From assembly GCA_963682175.1 (NCBI GenBank), contig OY821787.1, positions 23,104,501 through 23,168,500 on the forward strand: DNA of 64,000 nucleotides. Reading direction: 5' to 3'. Made by a program: the position numbers and the translations under genes. The stretch comes from Triglochin maritima. Taxonomy: Eukaryota; Streptophyta; Magnoliopsida; Alismatales; Juncaginaceae. A model generated the notes under the pieces. It was given only the letters and a program-made list of their open reading frames with translations. It was not told where the DNA came from and searched no databases. This document shows, one piece after another, positions 1 through 12,519 of the stretch; within the stretch, counting starts at the first letter, position 1, and every line of letters begins with the position of its first letter.

Positions 1-829
1 AGGGGGATGGAACTACACACTAATCATTAGACCAACAATTATCTTAAGAAGAGAAAATATTCTAACTATTTTAACTAAGATTAATCAAACAAACTTAAGT
101 TCCTTTGCAAAAAAAAACTTAAGATAAGCATGCAAGGAATAAAAGAGGCAAAATTAAACTAACAAAAAAATTCTTTTATTCAATGACTCACATTGCAAGT
201 AGCATCTCTCCACTTGAGTCTTTGCTCCAAGGCTTGACTCTATGTAGAGGGATTGCCCATTAAGCATGTAGTAAATACAGAGGAGGAAGAGTTCTATTTA
301 TAGGCATGGAAAAGATAACTGGAGACAATACGCCGATGTGGGACTAATGAAACTTCGCAATCTGAACACAAACCACATAACCAACATCCGAGAGAAATTA
401 TGATTGATTCAGAGCAAAATGGACCACCAATTAGCGTTCTCCGGCCACCAATTGGCAGACACTTTTTCTTGGATTTACTCCAATTTTTGATATCTTTTTA
501 CGTGCTTCAATTCTTGATGTGGGGTGCACTCGGATCAGTTATTGGAGTCTAGGCCTGAATCGAATTGCCAAAATACTCCTCATGATGGTGTGGGGTTTCT
601 CGAATTTCTAATTGGTCCTCTTGGCTTGCATCAAGGTCCTTCCCTCATGCACATCGGTCCATAAGTCTCACCGATCAGTCATTTTTCTAACATTTTGGTT
701 ATTTTTGTGTCTCTTCTTCTCAAACCCGTTTATTCCTGAAACTTAAATATAAAACTCATTGCATAGAAATGATTAGGTTGAAAATAGAGGATATAAGACA
801 CAAATATATGCATGATAGGATGTCAATCA
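1..829 (-). repeat. LTR of Athila/Tat-like gypsy family, cut by window start
   Basis: This is the U3 and part of R/U5 of a long terminal repeat on the minus strand. It ends at 829 in TGTCAATCA, the complement of the family start TGATTGACA, also seen at 26844, 37137 and 60694. A TATA box lies on the minus strand at 294-303 (complement CTATAAATAG). Upstream of it, near 421-460, are two degenerate copies of the CCAATTGG-centred palindrome found in sister LTRs. The 3' end lies outside the window, so I cannot say whether it is solo or part of an element. Family membership follows from similarity to 35575-37137 and 60694-62233, whose primer sites match tRNA-Asp. Confidence 0.8.
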
Positions 830-1525
830 ACAAATGAGAAGTTCATTGAAATTTGCATTTTCGATGAAAGACATGGGTGAGGCTAAATACATCTTGGGAA
901 TCGAGATATATAGAGATAGAACCTGTAGACTCAATTGCCTAAGTCAACATACGTACATTGACAAGGTCTTGGAAAGGTTCACCATGAACAACTCCAAAAA
1001 GGGCAATGAGCATGGGTGTGCAACTCAAGAAGTCTTAACATGTTGAATCACATAAAGACTTGGAGTACATGAAGGATATTCCTTATGCTTCAGCAATAGG
1101 ATCAATCATCGACGCCATGACTTGCACAAGACCCGATGACTCGTCTGCTTTAAGAGTGACAAGCCGTCACCAATCCAAGGCAGGTCCTGAGCATTGGATT
1201 GTGGTCAAGAATATGCTAAGGTACCTTAACCGTACCAAAGATAAGTTTCTTGTTTATGGAGCACAAAGGATGCTAATAGCCAAGGGCTATTCAGATGTGA
1301 GTTTCATGAGTGATCCCGATGATAGGAGATCACAGTCAGGATATGTCTTCCTTCTGAATAATGGAGTCGTGAGTTGGCGTAGTTGGAAGCAAACCACTAC
1401 AACCGACTCAACCACCATTTTCGAAGTAGTGGTTGTCGCTGAAGTGAGCAAGGAAGGAGTATGGATTAAGATGTTCTTTGAAGAGCTTGGAGTAGTTCCC
1501 TCGAGTGAGGGACCCATAGAGTTAT
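830..1525 (+). pseudogene. Ty1/copia reverse transcriptase-RNase H fragment
   Basis: This is the C-terminal end of a copia polyprotein. The first frame (834-1046) carries MKDMGEAKYILGIEI and LSQHTYIDKVLERF, standard for the end of copia reverse transcriptase. A frameshift near 1046-1060 leads into the RNase H frame (1060-1530), with YASAIGSI, LRYLNRTKD, SDPDDRRSQSGY and VWIKMFFEELGVVPS. The usual STTEAEY segment reads STTIFEVVV, so a catalytic-region acidic residue is lost. The frame stops where LTR sequence begins at about 1526. No LTR, primer site or gag of its own is next to it. It is a dead fragment wedged between two opposed gypsy LTRs. Confidence 0.85.
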
Positions 1526-2404
1526 GCTAATCTTGTCTTTTAATTCTTGCATGCTTCTTTAGTTTTATTTTCCTTTCAATTAGCTTCTTTAATATTCATT
1601 TCTTGCTTAGTTTAATTTCCTTGCAGTATAATGTTTCATTTTGTTAATGTAGTTAGTGTAATGATTAGTGAGTAGTTTCATCCCCATTTGGGGGTGGAGA
1701 AATATGTGATGTGATTATGTGATGTATTAGGTGTGTGTTATCTTAATCCTTTGAACCTTATTTGATTTCCATAACCATCTAATGGGATTTCAGTCTTGTC
1801 TTTGATATGCTAATGCTCTTGAATGAAGCTTAGCTTATGCTTAGATTAGTGGACCTATTTTATGGGGAATGATGAGGTGAGGATATGGATGGAATTGATA
1901 AAGGAAACATGACTTGTAGTGTATGTGCTCTTGTTGCCCTTACCTTTATTAATGTCTTGTATGTTTTAATGATTGGGTAAATCTTATTTCATGTAGAGGC
2001 ATAGTGGGGTTTGGTCTTTATACTTGAGTTCATTTAGCTTCATTCCAATTATTGTCTTGTATGTTTTAATGATATGATCTTATCTTATTTCATGTGGAGG
2101 CAAAGTTGGATTAGTTTTATGATTTTCATACACTACATGTTGTGATGAGCATAATTGAACACACACATACACATATATTTGTATCCACTTTCTTTCTCTA
2201 CCCCCTTTGGGGTTTAGTTTTATTGCTTATTTTCTTTTTCCTTTCACATTGTAGTGTAGTGTAGATCATAACTCATTTTCTCTCTTTTCTTTCCCACTCG
2301 CCTTCTAACAAACTAAAGTCCACACACCTCCCTATTGATCGGCTCGTATTTGCCACCGCTTCAACGCGGCCGTGCGCTTGGGGTGAATTAAAACATATCA
2401 ATCA
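1526..2404 (+). repeat. 5'-truncated LTR of Athila/Tat-like family
   Basis: This is the 3' portion (R/U5) of the same LTR family, on the plus strand. It is collinear with 61400-62233, sharing GAGTAGTTTCATCCCCA, CACACCTCCC and GCCACCGCTTCAACGCGGCCGTG. It ends in ATATCAATCA at 2404. The U3 and TATA region are missing, and the left edge joins directly to the copia fragment. No primer site follows; hAT coding sequence begins two bases after the end. Confidence 0.8.
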
Positions 2405-2405
2405 C

Positions 2406-2989
2406 TCGGCATCAGGTTGTGAGCGGAAGTGGAGTGTCTTCGAGCAGTTGCACTCAACGAGAAGGAACAGGTTGGCTGTGAAGAAGATGAATGACTTGGT
2501 GTATGTGAACTACAACCAAAAATTAAGGCAAAGATTTCAGCAAAGGATGGAGAAGCCCGGATTTTATGACCCCATTAGTGTGGACTACGATCTCTTCGAC
2601 GAGCATCCATGGTTGGTAGAAACTGAAGATCCGGTCTTTGCTGGAGAGGAGCTACATGGGCCGATGCCGAGGAAGTAGCTTTAGGACATTCTTCTTCACG
2701 GAGACGCTTTGGTCGATCCACGTCCACTGCATCTGACGCGTCGTCATTAGGTGTTGGCATGGATGATGCCATCGTTCACATTAGTTCTGGAGATCCAGGT
2801 GCGTCGAGTTCTCAACCACCGATGGACATTGACGAGCAATATGTCCAATCCGACGATGAAGAAACTCAAGAAGTTGATGTCTACGTCGACAATCCGAACG
2901 AGAACCACTCCGACGACTCTGATGGTGGTGGAGGATTTCATATGATTCCCAGTTGGACATTAGATCAATGTGTCCAATGGAATTAGTTA
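2406..2989 (+). pseudogene. hAT transposase, C-terminal fragment (DUF659/hATC type)
   Basis: Reading from 2406, the frame gives SASGCERKWSVFEQLHSTRR and then NRLAVKKMNDLVYVNYNQKL. This is the signature following the DUF659 domain and within the dimerisation region of plant hAT transposases. It stops at 2678. A second frame (2759-2986) continues with an acidic, serine-rich tail (SDDEETQEVD, HSDDSDGGGG) and ends in a natural-looking stop. A frameshift between about 2640 and 2700 joins the two. The N-terminal BED finger and the catalytic part are absent, because the upstream edge is an LTR end. In the family this domain mediates transposase dimerisation in the nucleus. Confidence 0.8.
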
Positions 2990-3420
2990 GTTAGCTTGTA
3001 ATTCTAATTTCTCTCTTATCTGCTATTGTATGAACTCTGAGTTTATTAACTACCTTTGTAATCGTACTACTAAGAAATAAATTATATACCTAAGTGTTTA
3101 GGTAGGTAGATGGGGTGCCTAGTGAGGCATTGGTTGAGGAACTAGGTATCTTTTTGAAGCCTAAACATGTATGGTATTTTTAGATAATATTTGTGCATTT
3201 TTTCCTATTTTTCCCGATTTTCCTGATTTTTTAACTATTTTATCAAATTTAATTGATTTAAAAACAAGAAAATATTAAACAAATGACCACCCAGAGTTGG
3301 GCGGTCGTACAAACGCCTAGGCGATCGCCCAGGCGACGGGACGCACCCGGTCGCCTAGGTGTTGCGTGAATATTGAACACACTAGATAATTGTATTAACA
3401 GAAAATATAATTTACCAAAA
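2990..3420. other. hAT 3' flank with GC palindromes
   Basis: This is AT-rich sequence after the hAT stop. Around 3315-3362 it holds a GC-rich cluster of short palindromes (CGCCTAGGCG, ATCGCCCAGGCGAC, GTCGCCTAGG) able to fold into a hairpin. It may be the 3' untranslated or subterminal part of the hAT element, but I could not identify a terminal inverted repeat or target duplication. Confidence 0.35.
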
Positions 3421-5515
3421 ATTCACACCAATAAAAGAGAAGTAATAATAGAGAAGAACATATTTGCATTAATGAAAATTGTATTACAATAGAATTTGTT
3501 GTACACATTCAAAGACTTCACATTGAAATTAATACCCTTCGTTAAGGTATTCAAAATCCTACCTATTCAAAGCAAACAGTGATACTATATATGTATAAAA
3601 TTATAACAAAATAAAAACCATAAAACAATCATGTTATTATTCCCCTTAAAAGTATTGGAAAAGTAAATTCTCAAAATTCGAAGGAATAAAGGAAAGGGAG
3701 CTCACCTACTCAGAGTTGATGAATGGTGGCACGAATTGTAATTTCGGGACTGGTTTTGATGGTAAAATTGATGTAAAATTTGTCATATTTGGGAATCAAC
3801 TTGGGGACATGAGGAGGGAAATCATGGAAAGATTGAGGACAATTTGGTAAAAAATAACAAGAGCTGCTCACCAAAACCAGAGAAATTGCGAGTTCAGCAA
3901 TTTGCTGCCCTGGGAATCCATATGACTTTTGAAGAAATCCAACCCCTTCTAATGTTTGGATTACCATAGGTTATTGTAGTGGTACCTGGAGGAGGCAGAA
4001 GCCAGGAGCTGATACACCTAAACACACCCTTAGTTGTTTGTTCTTCATCTTTGTTTGAACGTGAAGTGTTTACTCATTTTGAAGTGGAAGACTATAAGTT
4101 GGGAAACATATTGAAAGGCCGGGAAAAGGTGATATTTATTTCATACATATTACTGTACGCACGTCATGTTTGCAGTTAAGTATTTGGTGTTTTATTTGGT
4201 AAAGCCCGTTTGTTTGCTTTGTGCCACTTTGTCTTTATGGGATGAAGCTTTATCTACTACTTTTTTATTTGCGGATTTATTCTCAAACCACAACCATGAT
4301 TAGTGAAATTATCGTGGAGGTTTGATCTGGTTATCCTCTTGTTAGTTTTGGAATTATTGCTTATGGACATTTTGATCGTGGTAGATCATTTGCTACCATT
4401 AAATGGTTAAATTTTCTTGGGTATTTTTTTAACATTGAGGGATATTGATTGTGGTGTCTCTATCCTGTATTCCCAAGTTGATGAATGGTTGAGAAAATTT
4501 TGATATTTAATGAGTCTGCTATTTTGTCCGTCAAGAAGGATTCTGTTGTTATTTCTCTTATTTTGGCATAATACTAAGTACACCAAAGCAGGTGATGTTT
4601 TCTTTTTGGGTGTGTGCTTACTAAGTTTTAGATTGAAGAGAAGTTTGTTGTTTCTCTTATATTGCGCACACTACCGAGTACACCACAGTTGATGGAGTTT
4701 ACTTTCGGGTGTGTTCTTACTTATTTTTCAGATTGAAGAGATTTTTGAGTTTGATCCACCAATAACCGAAAATCATTCCTTTTGCACACCACCATTTGAA
4801 GTCGATTCTACTCTTTCGTCTTAGGTAGCTGATGATTCCCTTTGATGTGAGAGAGCCTAACAGATTTACTGAGCCATAGTCCATATCAAATTTAGCTCTG
4901 TGGCATGTAGCCACTCATGAAGAATTTTAACTTCTTCTTAATGATCTCGTCTATTTCAATCATCTAGTGCATTTTGTATTTTTTGCACATGTTTGGATTG
5001 TTTTCGATCTGTCGATTGGATTTGGTTCTTGAGGTACCTTTAAGGTACAACCGGTGTTTATTAGAAGATTGTGATAGACAAAGATCCATGATTTGTGTTA
5101 TTATTGTTATTGGGAGAAATGGGGGCAATTTCAGAAGAATCTAAACAACTTACCATGACTTTTTCATCATCATGGTGGAGTTTCTGGTAGTGACCGAGGG
5201 TGTGGAAGAATTTTTTTGGTTTATGAAGATATACACAAACTTTTGGCCAAGTTGAAGACGAGTTTTCTTTACTTATCTTGTTTTGGTCAGATTGCTATAC
5301 TCAACCAATATGCTCACCAGCCTGTCATTCTGTCCAAGTTCAAAAATTTAGGGCTCGATTCTTTTCTAGCTCTAAGCAGATGGAGCTTCAGCTGGGACAA
5401 AAAGGCACCATTATATGTGTGTGCCAGCCGAAGAGTTTTCAATTTATGGTGGAACTTGTATGGAAAAGTGTTGATCTAAGTCCGCTTTATGTGTAATTAA
5501 GTTTGCTTTTCACGT
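3421..5515. other. Intergenic stretch, no recognised gene; one tandem duplication
   Basis: I recognise no gene here. Open frames are short (85 residues at most) and match no family I know. At 4538-4740 a segment of about 100 bp is present twice in tandem and diverged. Both copies contain TTTCTCTTAT, the phrase AGTACACC, a GGGTGTGT..CTTAC segment and AGATTGAAGAG. At 5518-5533 AAGGTGGAGATTGTGAAG resembles a copia polypurine tract next to an LTR start, which is the only hint of an element boundary. Confidence 0.3.
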
Positions 5516-5529
5516 TAAGGTGGAGATTG

Positions 5530-6600
5530 TGAAGTTATTGATACGAACCCCGTCAACTTGTGAACAAACCCATAGCGAGAATTAGTTCCTAGGACCGTTC
5601 GACTACAAATGTGGATGAAAAAAACACACAACTCAACACCTATAGAGAGATGTGCACCTTGGTATAATGAAGACACACCACAATCAAGGGATGGAGGCTT
5701 GATTGATAAGTCGAAGTGTGAATGCCACAGAAAGATTTGATAAGTTTGAAAAAATCTTTTAAGAAATCTTTTAAGAAAATTAACTCTCACAATGTTTGAT
5801 TCTGGAAATTCGTGGCTTATTAATATGCAAAGGTATATTTATAGGCTTTACATGCCTATTACAAGAAAAATGTAACTACCAAAGAGTAAACATGTCTATT
5901 ACAAAGAGGGTAACTACAAAAGAGGCATGTGGTTTAAGTGCATATGGACTGGATTCTTTGGGTAGACTACGTCATGATAGTGCACATGGGCTGGATTGTT
6001 CAACTGATACAAGTGCACATGGGCTGAATTCTTTGGGTAGACCAAGTCATGATGGTGTAAGTGGCAAAAGGATGGACTCCTTCATGGTGAGTATCATAAA
6101 AGGAAACTAGTAAAAGAAAACTAATAAAAATGAAACTACCAAAAAGAAAACTAGTAAAAGGAAAGTTCCAAAAGGCAAACTTCTAAAAAGGAAATTACCA
6201 AAAAGGAAACTTCTGAAAAGAAAACTATCATAAATAGATGATGAAAATACAAAAAGGAAACTAAGGATCTCTTGAGAAAATTCTTTGAATTTATTCCTCT
6301 AAATGGGTTATGTAAATCCACTCGTGAGAGTCATGGTGAAGTCCTACTATGGGCCTGCACAAATTGGCTTGAACCCAAGTTGCTTGGATTAGCCCATTAA
6401 GTGCCTCTTTGAAATGCTTTGCACGGGCCCTTATTACTGGCCGACTGGAACTTGAATTTGATCAGCCTTCTTACACATGCTTGAACTATCCACATTTCCA
6501 TCAGTTATGCCATGATAAAGGAGATGCTGAACAAGCATATGATCAATTTCAGTCATTGGAATTCAAGTAGCTAAAGTAACTGTTTGGTCGATTGGTCACT
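5530..6600. repeat. LTR-like sequence with TATA-like box and short repeats
   Basis: This non-coding stretch has LTR character: a polypurine-like tract at its left edge, and a TATA-like box near 5830-5840 that reads best on the minus strand (complement GCCTATAAATATACC). It has two copies of a GTGCACATGGGCTG..TTCTTTGGGTAGAC block near 5938-6050. A short-period array at 6105-6260 repeats ACCAAAAAGGAAACT-like units about eight times. Orientation and ends are not settled. The 104-residue frame inside (5796-6110) comes from the internal duplications and is not called as a gene. Confidence 0.3.
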
Positions 6601-7094
6601 ACTTTCATCTTCTATTGCTTATTTTGCCGTATTTTTTTTCTTAATCATGCACTATGACATCGTTTTTCTGCCTCCACTGCGTCATTTTTCCTAATAGATT
6701 CATTTATGTGTCATATGAAGTCCTTAGGCTTACATCAAATTTAATGTATCCATAAGGGGACTCTGTCAAACAGATAATTGAATCTAATTTCGTTGGCTAA
6801 GGGTTGATCAATGCAGGGTATGTTCTCTTGGTTTATTTTTACCAACAATGTAGTAACAATGAATTATGAAGGCAATACTAATTCTTATAAGTTGATGTAC
6901 TTTTGATTAACCATATACTCATCCCAAACTTTAATTGATACATGCAATGAAATCCTTGAGTTTAAGATCCACAAATAATCTCGGACTTGATAAAAATTTC
7001 GTCAAAAATATGTTTAAATTTTGTATGAATATATTTTCATTAAAATTTGGTAAGTGCAAAAACAAAGAGGAGTTTCTTCACTTACTACTATATA
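6601..7094. other. No recognised feature
   Basis: This is AT-rich sequence without a convincing gene, RNA or repeat boundary. Confidence 0.3.
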
Positions 7095-9421
7095 CACTGC
7101 TATAGTACAACGATACACCGATGGTATATACCCATCGGTGGATGTCATTATCCGTCGGTGTTCCTCAACTCCGACGGATGTACCGACAGACGGAATATGT
7201 TGGTGTTATTTTTTGTGCGAATATTCCCACCAGAATATTTTGCCTTATTTTGTCGCATCGGACAACACCAATGGAAAATCACCGACGAAAGTTCTGTATG
7301 TGTTAGTCACCGACGAAACTATCCATCGATGTCGGTTCCACCAACTATTAGATACTCTAACGGTTGTGGACACACACCAACAGATAAGTGTCGTCAGTGT
7401 TAAGTTGGGGGTACTCTACAACGACATATATGTATCGTTGGTGTACGTCTACAACAAATGTCATACCGTCTCAGACGACTAGAGTTTGTCGATGTCTGTT
7501 TATAGTTAAACGTTAGACCCTACACCGATTGATATATTCCGTCTTTGTAGGTTCTGTATAATATCCAAAAGAGCCTATTTTCTCTATTTGCTCTTTTGGG
7601 GTTCCGATTTACCCTGATCAAACAAAACAATCGTCACAATTCATTCTTCATTCACGAAATATTCATACATCACAATTCACAAAACATTCATACATCACAA
7701 CTCAAACATCTAAACCAAAGAAGTTAGATATATATTGATTAATCTCCAAACAATTCAAAAGTAAAAGTTGTAATTTAATTCACATTAGTGTTTAACAAAT
7801 CAAAAGAAAAGGCAGTCAAAAAATGTTAAACACTAACAACATTCAGAAAACACAAACACTAAGTTGCCAAAGGTTCTAGTGCTTGCTCCACTCGATGGAT
7901 CGTCATCATTATCTTGTCTTGGCGGCGGAGGTGGTGTGCAAATGGATGTTACATTAAAATCCTGCATCATTTAAACATTATACATTAAGATTATAATGCA
8001 TATAAACTAACATAGTAAATGTACAACTTATTAAATTAGAAATACAATACCTCAGGATTAAAACTCCACTTCGCCATCAAGAACTCGACCATCGACTGCA
8101 TGTTAGCGAGCTTGTTTTTCGTGTCCGTTGGCTCATTTTCCATCTTCTTCATCTTTTGATCTTTCTCAACCTGCACCCCCGTGTCAGTCTCTACTTGGGA
8201 TGGAATCCCGTGCAGTTTGTACATGTCGGTCGGGGTGACGAGACTGGAGTACATCCTTATTCATCCGTGCTCGTTGCCGAGAAGAGTCTCGACCGGATCC
8301 TGCGCGTCTCTCACCGAATTGATAGAGCCCTGAGAGCTCGTCTCGCCTGGTCCTCGGAGAGCCTCTAATTGTTCCTAAAAGCACAAAATTATCATAAATT
8401 CACAAATAAATATATCAAATAGCATTCGCTTATTGAAAACTAACAATAATATAAAACTTACAATAATAGCCGCAACTTCGGGGAGTTTCTTGTCATGAAG
8501 CTGGATGTACATATCTGTACGATTTAGCCCAATACCGTTAAAAATACCGTTAAAAATAACAATCATTTCAGTTTATTTTAAAAAGTAAATAATCTATAAG
8601 AACTTCAGAAAATATAAATAATATCTCACCATTTTCTCCTTGTGTCACACCACCGATTTAGTACCACACTAATGTGGTATGACCAAATTCACTTTATTTT
8701 TCTTATTAGTTTTGCTCTTCTTCTATATTACAAAAATAACCAAATTGTTAGTTTTTTCAATCATTTATTTCAGTTGAACTAAAATTATTATAAATTTACC
8801 TTAAATGTTTCGTTGGACCAGTACTCCAAGAGAGTACACCAATCCTACATGGAAATATGCGGCGGTCTAGCCGCCAATCTTGCCTCCCTAGACTCCAGAT
8901 CTGTCACCTCAAGGTATAATTGGTACTTATTTCATTTCCATTTCGTGTTCAGAGACTTCATAATTTTTTCTCTGAACCGCTCTGGAACTGTCCACTGTGA
9001 TGTGGAAAAAATCGAATTAGTGTTCAATTAAAATCAAAACTAAAATTAGTTAAGTACACATGTAATATTACAGTAAATTGACTGCCATACCACATCCTTA
9101 TCCTTCTTTGGCACCAATCTTCAATCTGAAGAATGAGGAGGCATAACCTGTGTCCTCCTGGCTATCGTCAAGATAAAATATAATAAGTTAATCATACAAA
9201 CTATAATAAATTCACAAAATGGATATAATTAATAACTAACCATTTAAAATATAACTTACACAACTTCAATAATACAAAATCACAAATTTAAAATAATTAT
9301 CATACAAATCATCACTTTAATCCTACAAATAACAATTACATTCTAAGTAATGGATTAAAAAACCATTATAATTATTAAACAAAACAAATTAGATTCTGGT
9401 GGTGGTTGTGGGGCTAGGGGT
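7095..9421 (-). mobile_element. CACTA (En/Spm) remnant, family 4
   Basis: A possible terminal repeat beginning CACTGCTATAGTACAACG at 7095 is followed by 400 bp dense in a short motif on both strands (CACCGATGG, CATCGGTGG, CCGTCGG, CCGACGG, CACCGACGAAA). This is the subterminal layout typical of plant CACTA elements. Further in lies minus-strand coding sequence similar in style to Transposase_24 genes. The other end is not seen: at 9422 a copia LTR begins. The motif differs from the CACGTCGG motif of the CACTA elements at 37-60 kb, so this is another family. Confidence 0.5.
7880..8900 (-). pseudogene. Decayed Transposase_24-like (Ptta/En/Spm) gene 3' part
   Basis: On the minus strand, short exon-like pieces are separated by AT-rich sequence. 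The piece at 8036-8254 is a charged, coiled-coil-like segment (QVEKDQKMKKMENEPTDTKN). The last piece, near 7870-7965, encodes a poly-proline stretch followed by acidic residues (ICTPPPPPRQDNDDDPSS) before a stop. This order, helical coil then proline-rich tail, is usual for the C-terminus of plant CACTA accessory genes. Pieces further upstream (8480-8520, 8800-8900) are too decayed to place. The assignment is by architecture only. Confidence 0.4.
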
Positions 9422-10979
9422 TGTAGGATCTAACTAGCCCTAGAATTAGTCTAAAGTTGGGGGGTGAATAGACTAAATACACTCTAAAATGATTAAGCAA
9501 GTGACACAATAAAATAGTAACAATATAATGGAAGAAAGAGAAATGCAAACCATAAGACCGATGTATATAGGTTTGCATCCACCAACCGTATCCTAGTCCT
9601 CTCTTACGAATTGCTCCTCCTTATAATCCACCAATCCATCTCCCCGTTTCGGGCAGACAGATCTTGCCTTTACACTTCAAGCTTGTGAACACCCTCGCCA
9701 AGCTTGGACCACCTTCTCACAATCCGAGAAGAGCATCACTCCGGAAGCTATTACAACACTTTGCTAAAGATTTTCAGTAAACACTTCTAATCTCAAACAC
9801 TTGAATGATTGATGAAAGCAATGAATGATTCAAGTTGAAAGATTTAGCATGATGACAAGCTTGAGAGCACAAGCAAGTAATATGAGTATGAGAGCATTTG
9901 AGATAGGATTGTTAACTTTGTGAAGTTGTTCTAAGATCTATTTATAGGCTCTAAACTTAATCTAACCATTGTGATTGATTTAGTAAAGATTTCTGTAAGA
10001 TACACAAACATAAATGGTAAGAACTCAAATATGGAAGGCAACGGTTGACTGGTACACGCAAAGTGGTCGATCATTTTCTTATAAATAAGAAAACATTCAA
10101 ACTGAAGTACAAGACCATCAAACACTAAGGCTAGAACTTATGCGAACCGTCGAACCAAGTCTAGTGGCGGTCCACCGTTATGAAGGTTTTGGCCAGGATA
10201 AAAATAAACAAACGAGGTAACGGTCGGACACAAAAAGGAATCCCATCCGACCTAAAATATCAGGGACTTTTCAAGCACAGGTTCATCTACATCCCGACGA
10301 CCAACATCGTGGCATCACTCGACCGGTGGCCTAAAACAAGTTAGGGGTTAGGTGAAGTATGCGTATATGACTGTTGAAGAATACAACGATCATACTAAAG
10401 GCAATACGAGGTGTGAAATGGTCAACCAAACTTGATTTCCAGTCGACCGGTTTGTAAACTAACTACGGCACATGGAAAGACATAACCGATGAAGTAAAAT
10501 ACAAAATTTAAGGCATATATTGGTTAACAAAGGCTAACGGTTGAACTGGGATAAAAGACCAGTCAGCCATTTTGGGAAGGAATAAGAGTCTGTTAAATTT
10601 GGTCGAACCAGATATTGTACCGGTCGACGGATTGGAGCAGAAACTCTATTCCAAGGGGAATTCCTACATGTATTTGGTCATCTAAGAGAGTTAGTTTGAT
10701 ATGCAATTTTGCAAGTGACTTCTATAGGTTTTCTATTGACCATGCAATGCAATTCAAGTGCCCAAGTTACATTTGAATCCTAAGTACAAGAAACATAAAT
10801 CCTATACTATTCTTCAACCTTGATTTCTTGTCTTGTATCAACACTTGTCTCCTGAAATGGTTAGTAAAACCAAATATATATGCATGTACATATGAGGTAG
10901 AAAAAGATACACATGGATTTATTGATATATTAATTAATCGTCAAATTAAGATTAAAGAGCATTAGCCAAAAAGCCAACA
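9422..10979 (-). repeat. 3' LTR of SIRE-like copia element
   Basis: This 1558-bp LTR reads TGTTGGCTTTTTGGC...ATCCTACA on the minus strand. It is rich in degenerate GGTCGACC-type words (10020-10680). A TATA box lies on the minus strand at about 9940-9950 (plus-strand TATTTATAGG). The 3' position is fixed by the adjoining polypurine tract. Confidence 0.8.
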
Positions 10980-11327
10980 ATCTCCCACTTTTTGATGATG
11001 ACATGAAAACCTATCAATCTAAATACATATTAATCGGCAATGAGTAGCATGAGAACTCCCCCTAGCTATATCACTAGTCATGGTATATAGATATTTCTGC
11101 CCCTTTGGCATAATAAAAAAGAAAGTTTATGAATCTAACAAGGATTAATGGAACAAAAACGCAATATGTATGCCAAAAAAATAAACAACAATGTAAGATA
11201 GAGCCATTCATGCATCCAAATAAACATCCAATATGATAGTCAAAGTTAAAAAAAAACTAGCATCATTCATACAGACAATGACATATGTCCAAAAAAAGAA
11301 AAAGAAAAAAATGCAATCAAGCACACA

Positions 11328-12424
11328 TTAACCAAAAGGCTGATCGTGACGCAAAGAAGATAGGGAATCAATCCCCTGCAGAATAGAGTCAAATCCAGCT
11401 TCAATTGATTGGTGATGTGCCTCCGTGGTGGCTTTAATATGATCGAAACATTCAGAAGAAGAAGCCTTAAAAGCAGCAAGCCGGTCAGAGAACTGCTGAT
11501 AAGAATAGGCATTGCTAGAGGCGGAATTATCATGCATCCAGGCACCAACATATCTCCAAGCTTCTTCATCACCCTCTCCCCAAGAAGCAATCATCTCTCT
11601 CTGAGATTGGCAGGGCATCCATTGAGGATCAACATGAGCTAGAAGAGTTGATCTTAAGATGCTCAAACACATATGTGAGCCACATAGGATAAGGGAGGTA
11701 CTTCCCTTTCCTATACCACAAATGAAGGAAGATAAATAATGGCCAATTGACCAGAATTTTCTTGTATAGACAATAGATGCAAACTAACTCAGTTAGAGAA
11801 ATTTCAGCGTGGTGGCCATGTTTGGGAAAAGGGTTGTAGGATACAATTTAGGCAATGATCCATAGTAATGGATGCATGAGGGATGTGTTGTGTACTACTT
11901 TCCCATTCCTTGTGGGTGGTGGTGTGGCAGAATTTTCTTCAATCATGTCGGTAGGGCTTGTGTCAAATAGTATTGTATGAGGTCGATCTACGTAAATGTG
12001 AACACCTGAGTACTATAGACCTAAGGTGGCAGCAATGCAACCATAGTCTTATGGATGTGTCTATGAGGATCATTTCTAAGGTTGCAATAATGAATCAAAA
12101 ATGGGTAATAGGGCTTGGGTAAGAGATTGGTCATACAATGGGTTAGTTTGTTTTCATCTAAATGTTCATGTATAAGATGCTCAGAGAAATCAAATACCTC
12201 GACCTTCCGACAAGGAATGAAAGGGTGGCCGAATAACGAGTGTCCCATGCAGCTTGAGAATCATCGTCGATCGGGTAAAAAGGGTTGGTCGGAGGTGTGG
12301 GAGGATGACAAACGTTGGGGTCGGTTGGAGGACAGTCTTGAGCCTTCTTCTGGTGGCATTTTGTGGCGATGACGTTAGAATCGGGTCTTGGCCGGCGAAC
12401 CTCAATTTTCTTCTTTCTAGTCAT
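11328..12424 (-). pseudogene. Env-like / accessory ORF downstream of copia pol
   Basis: An extra coding region lies between the RNase H stop and the 3' LTR, on the element's own strand. A likely start at 12424 opens a basic, proline-rich N-terminus (MTRKKKIEVRRPRP, then PPTPPTNPF). Frames at 12248-12021, about 11960-11640 and 11672-11328 continue it with frameshifts. They include KVEVFDFSEHLIHEH, DTSPTDMIEENSATPPPTR, HAEISLTELVCIYCLYKK and LPYPMWLTYVFEHLKI, and end in a helical tail (HIKATTEAHHQSIEAGFD). The middle resembles the region often labelled putative plant transposon protein or env-like ORF in SIRE-type elements. I see no clear signal peptide or membrane anchor. Function in the family is unproven. 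Confidence 0.5.
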
Positions 12425-12519
12425 GATTGCAGATGGAGAAGAGCAAAAATAATTGGTTAAATGGATAGAGGAGGAATAACGAGGATGATTGATGGATGAA
12501 ATCAAACGGATTACCAGTC

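Noticed and set aside
5216..5496. Two overlapping frames (87 and 72 residues) as a gene
   Set aside because: No recognisable family, no promoter, and the frames overlap in different phases; left unannotated.
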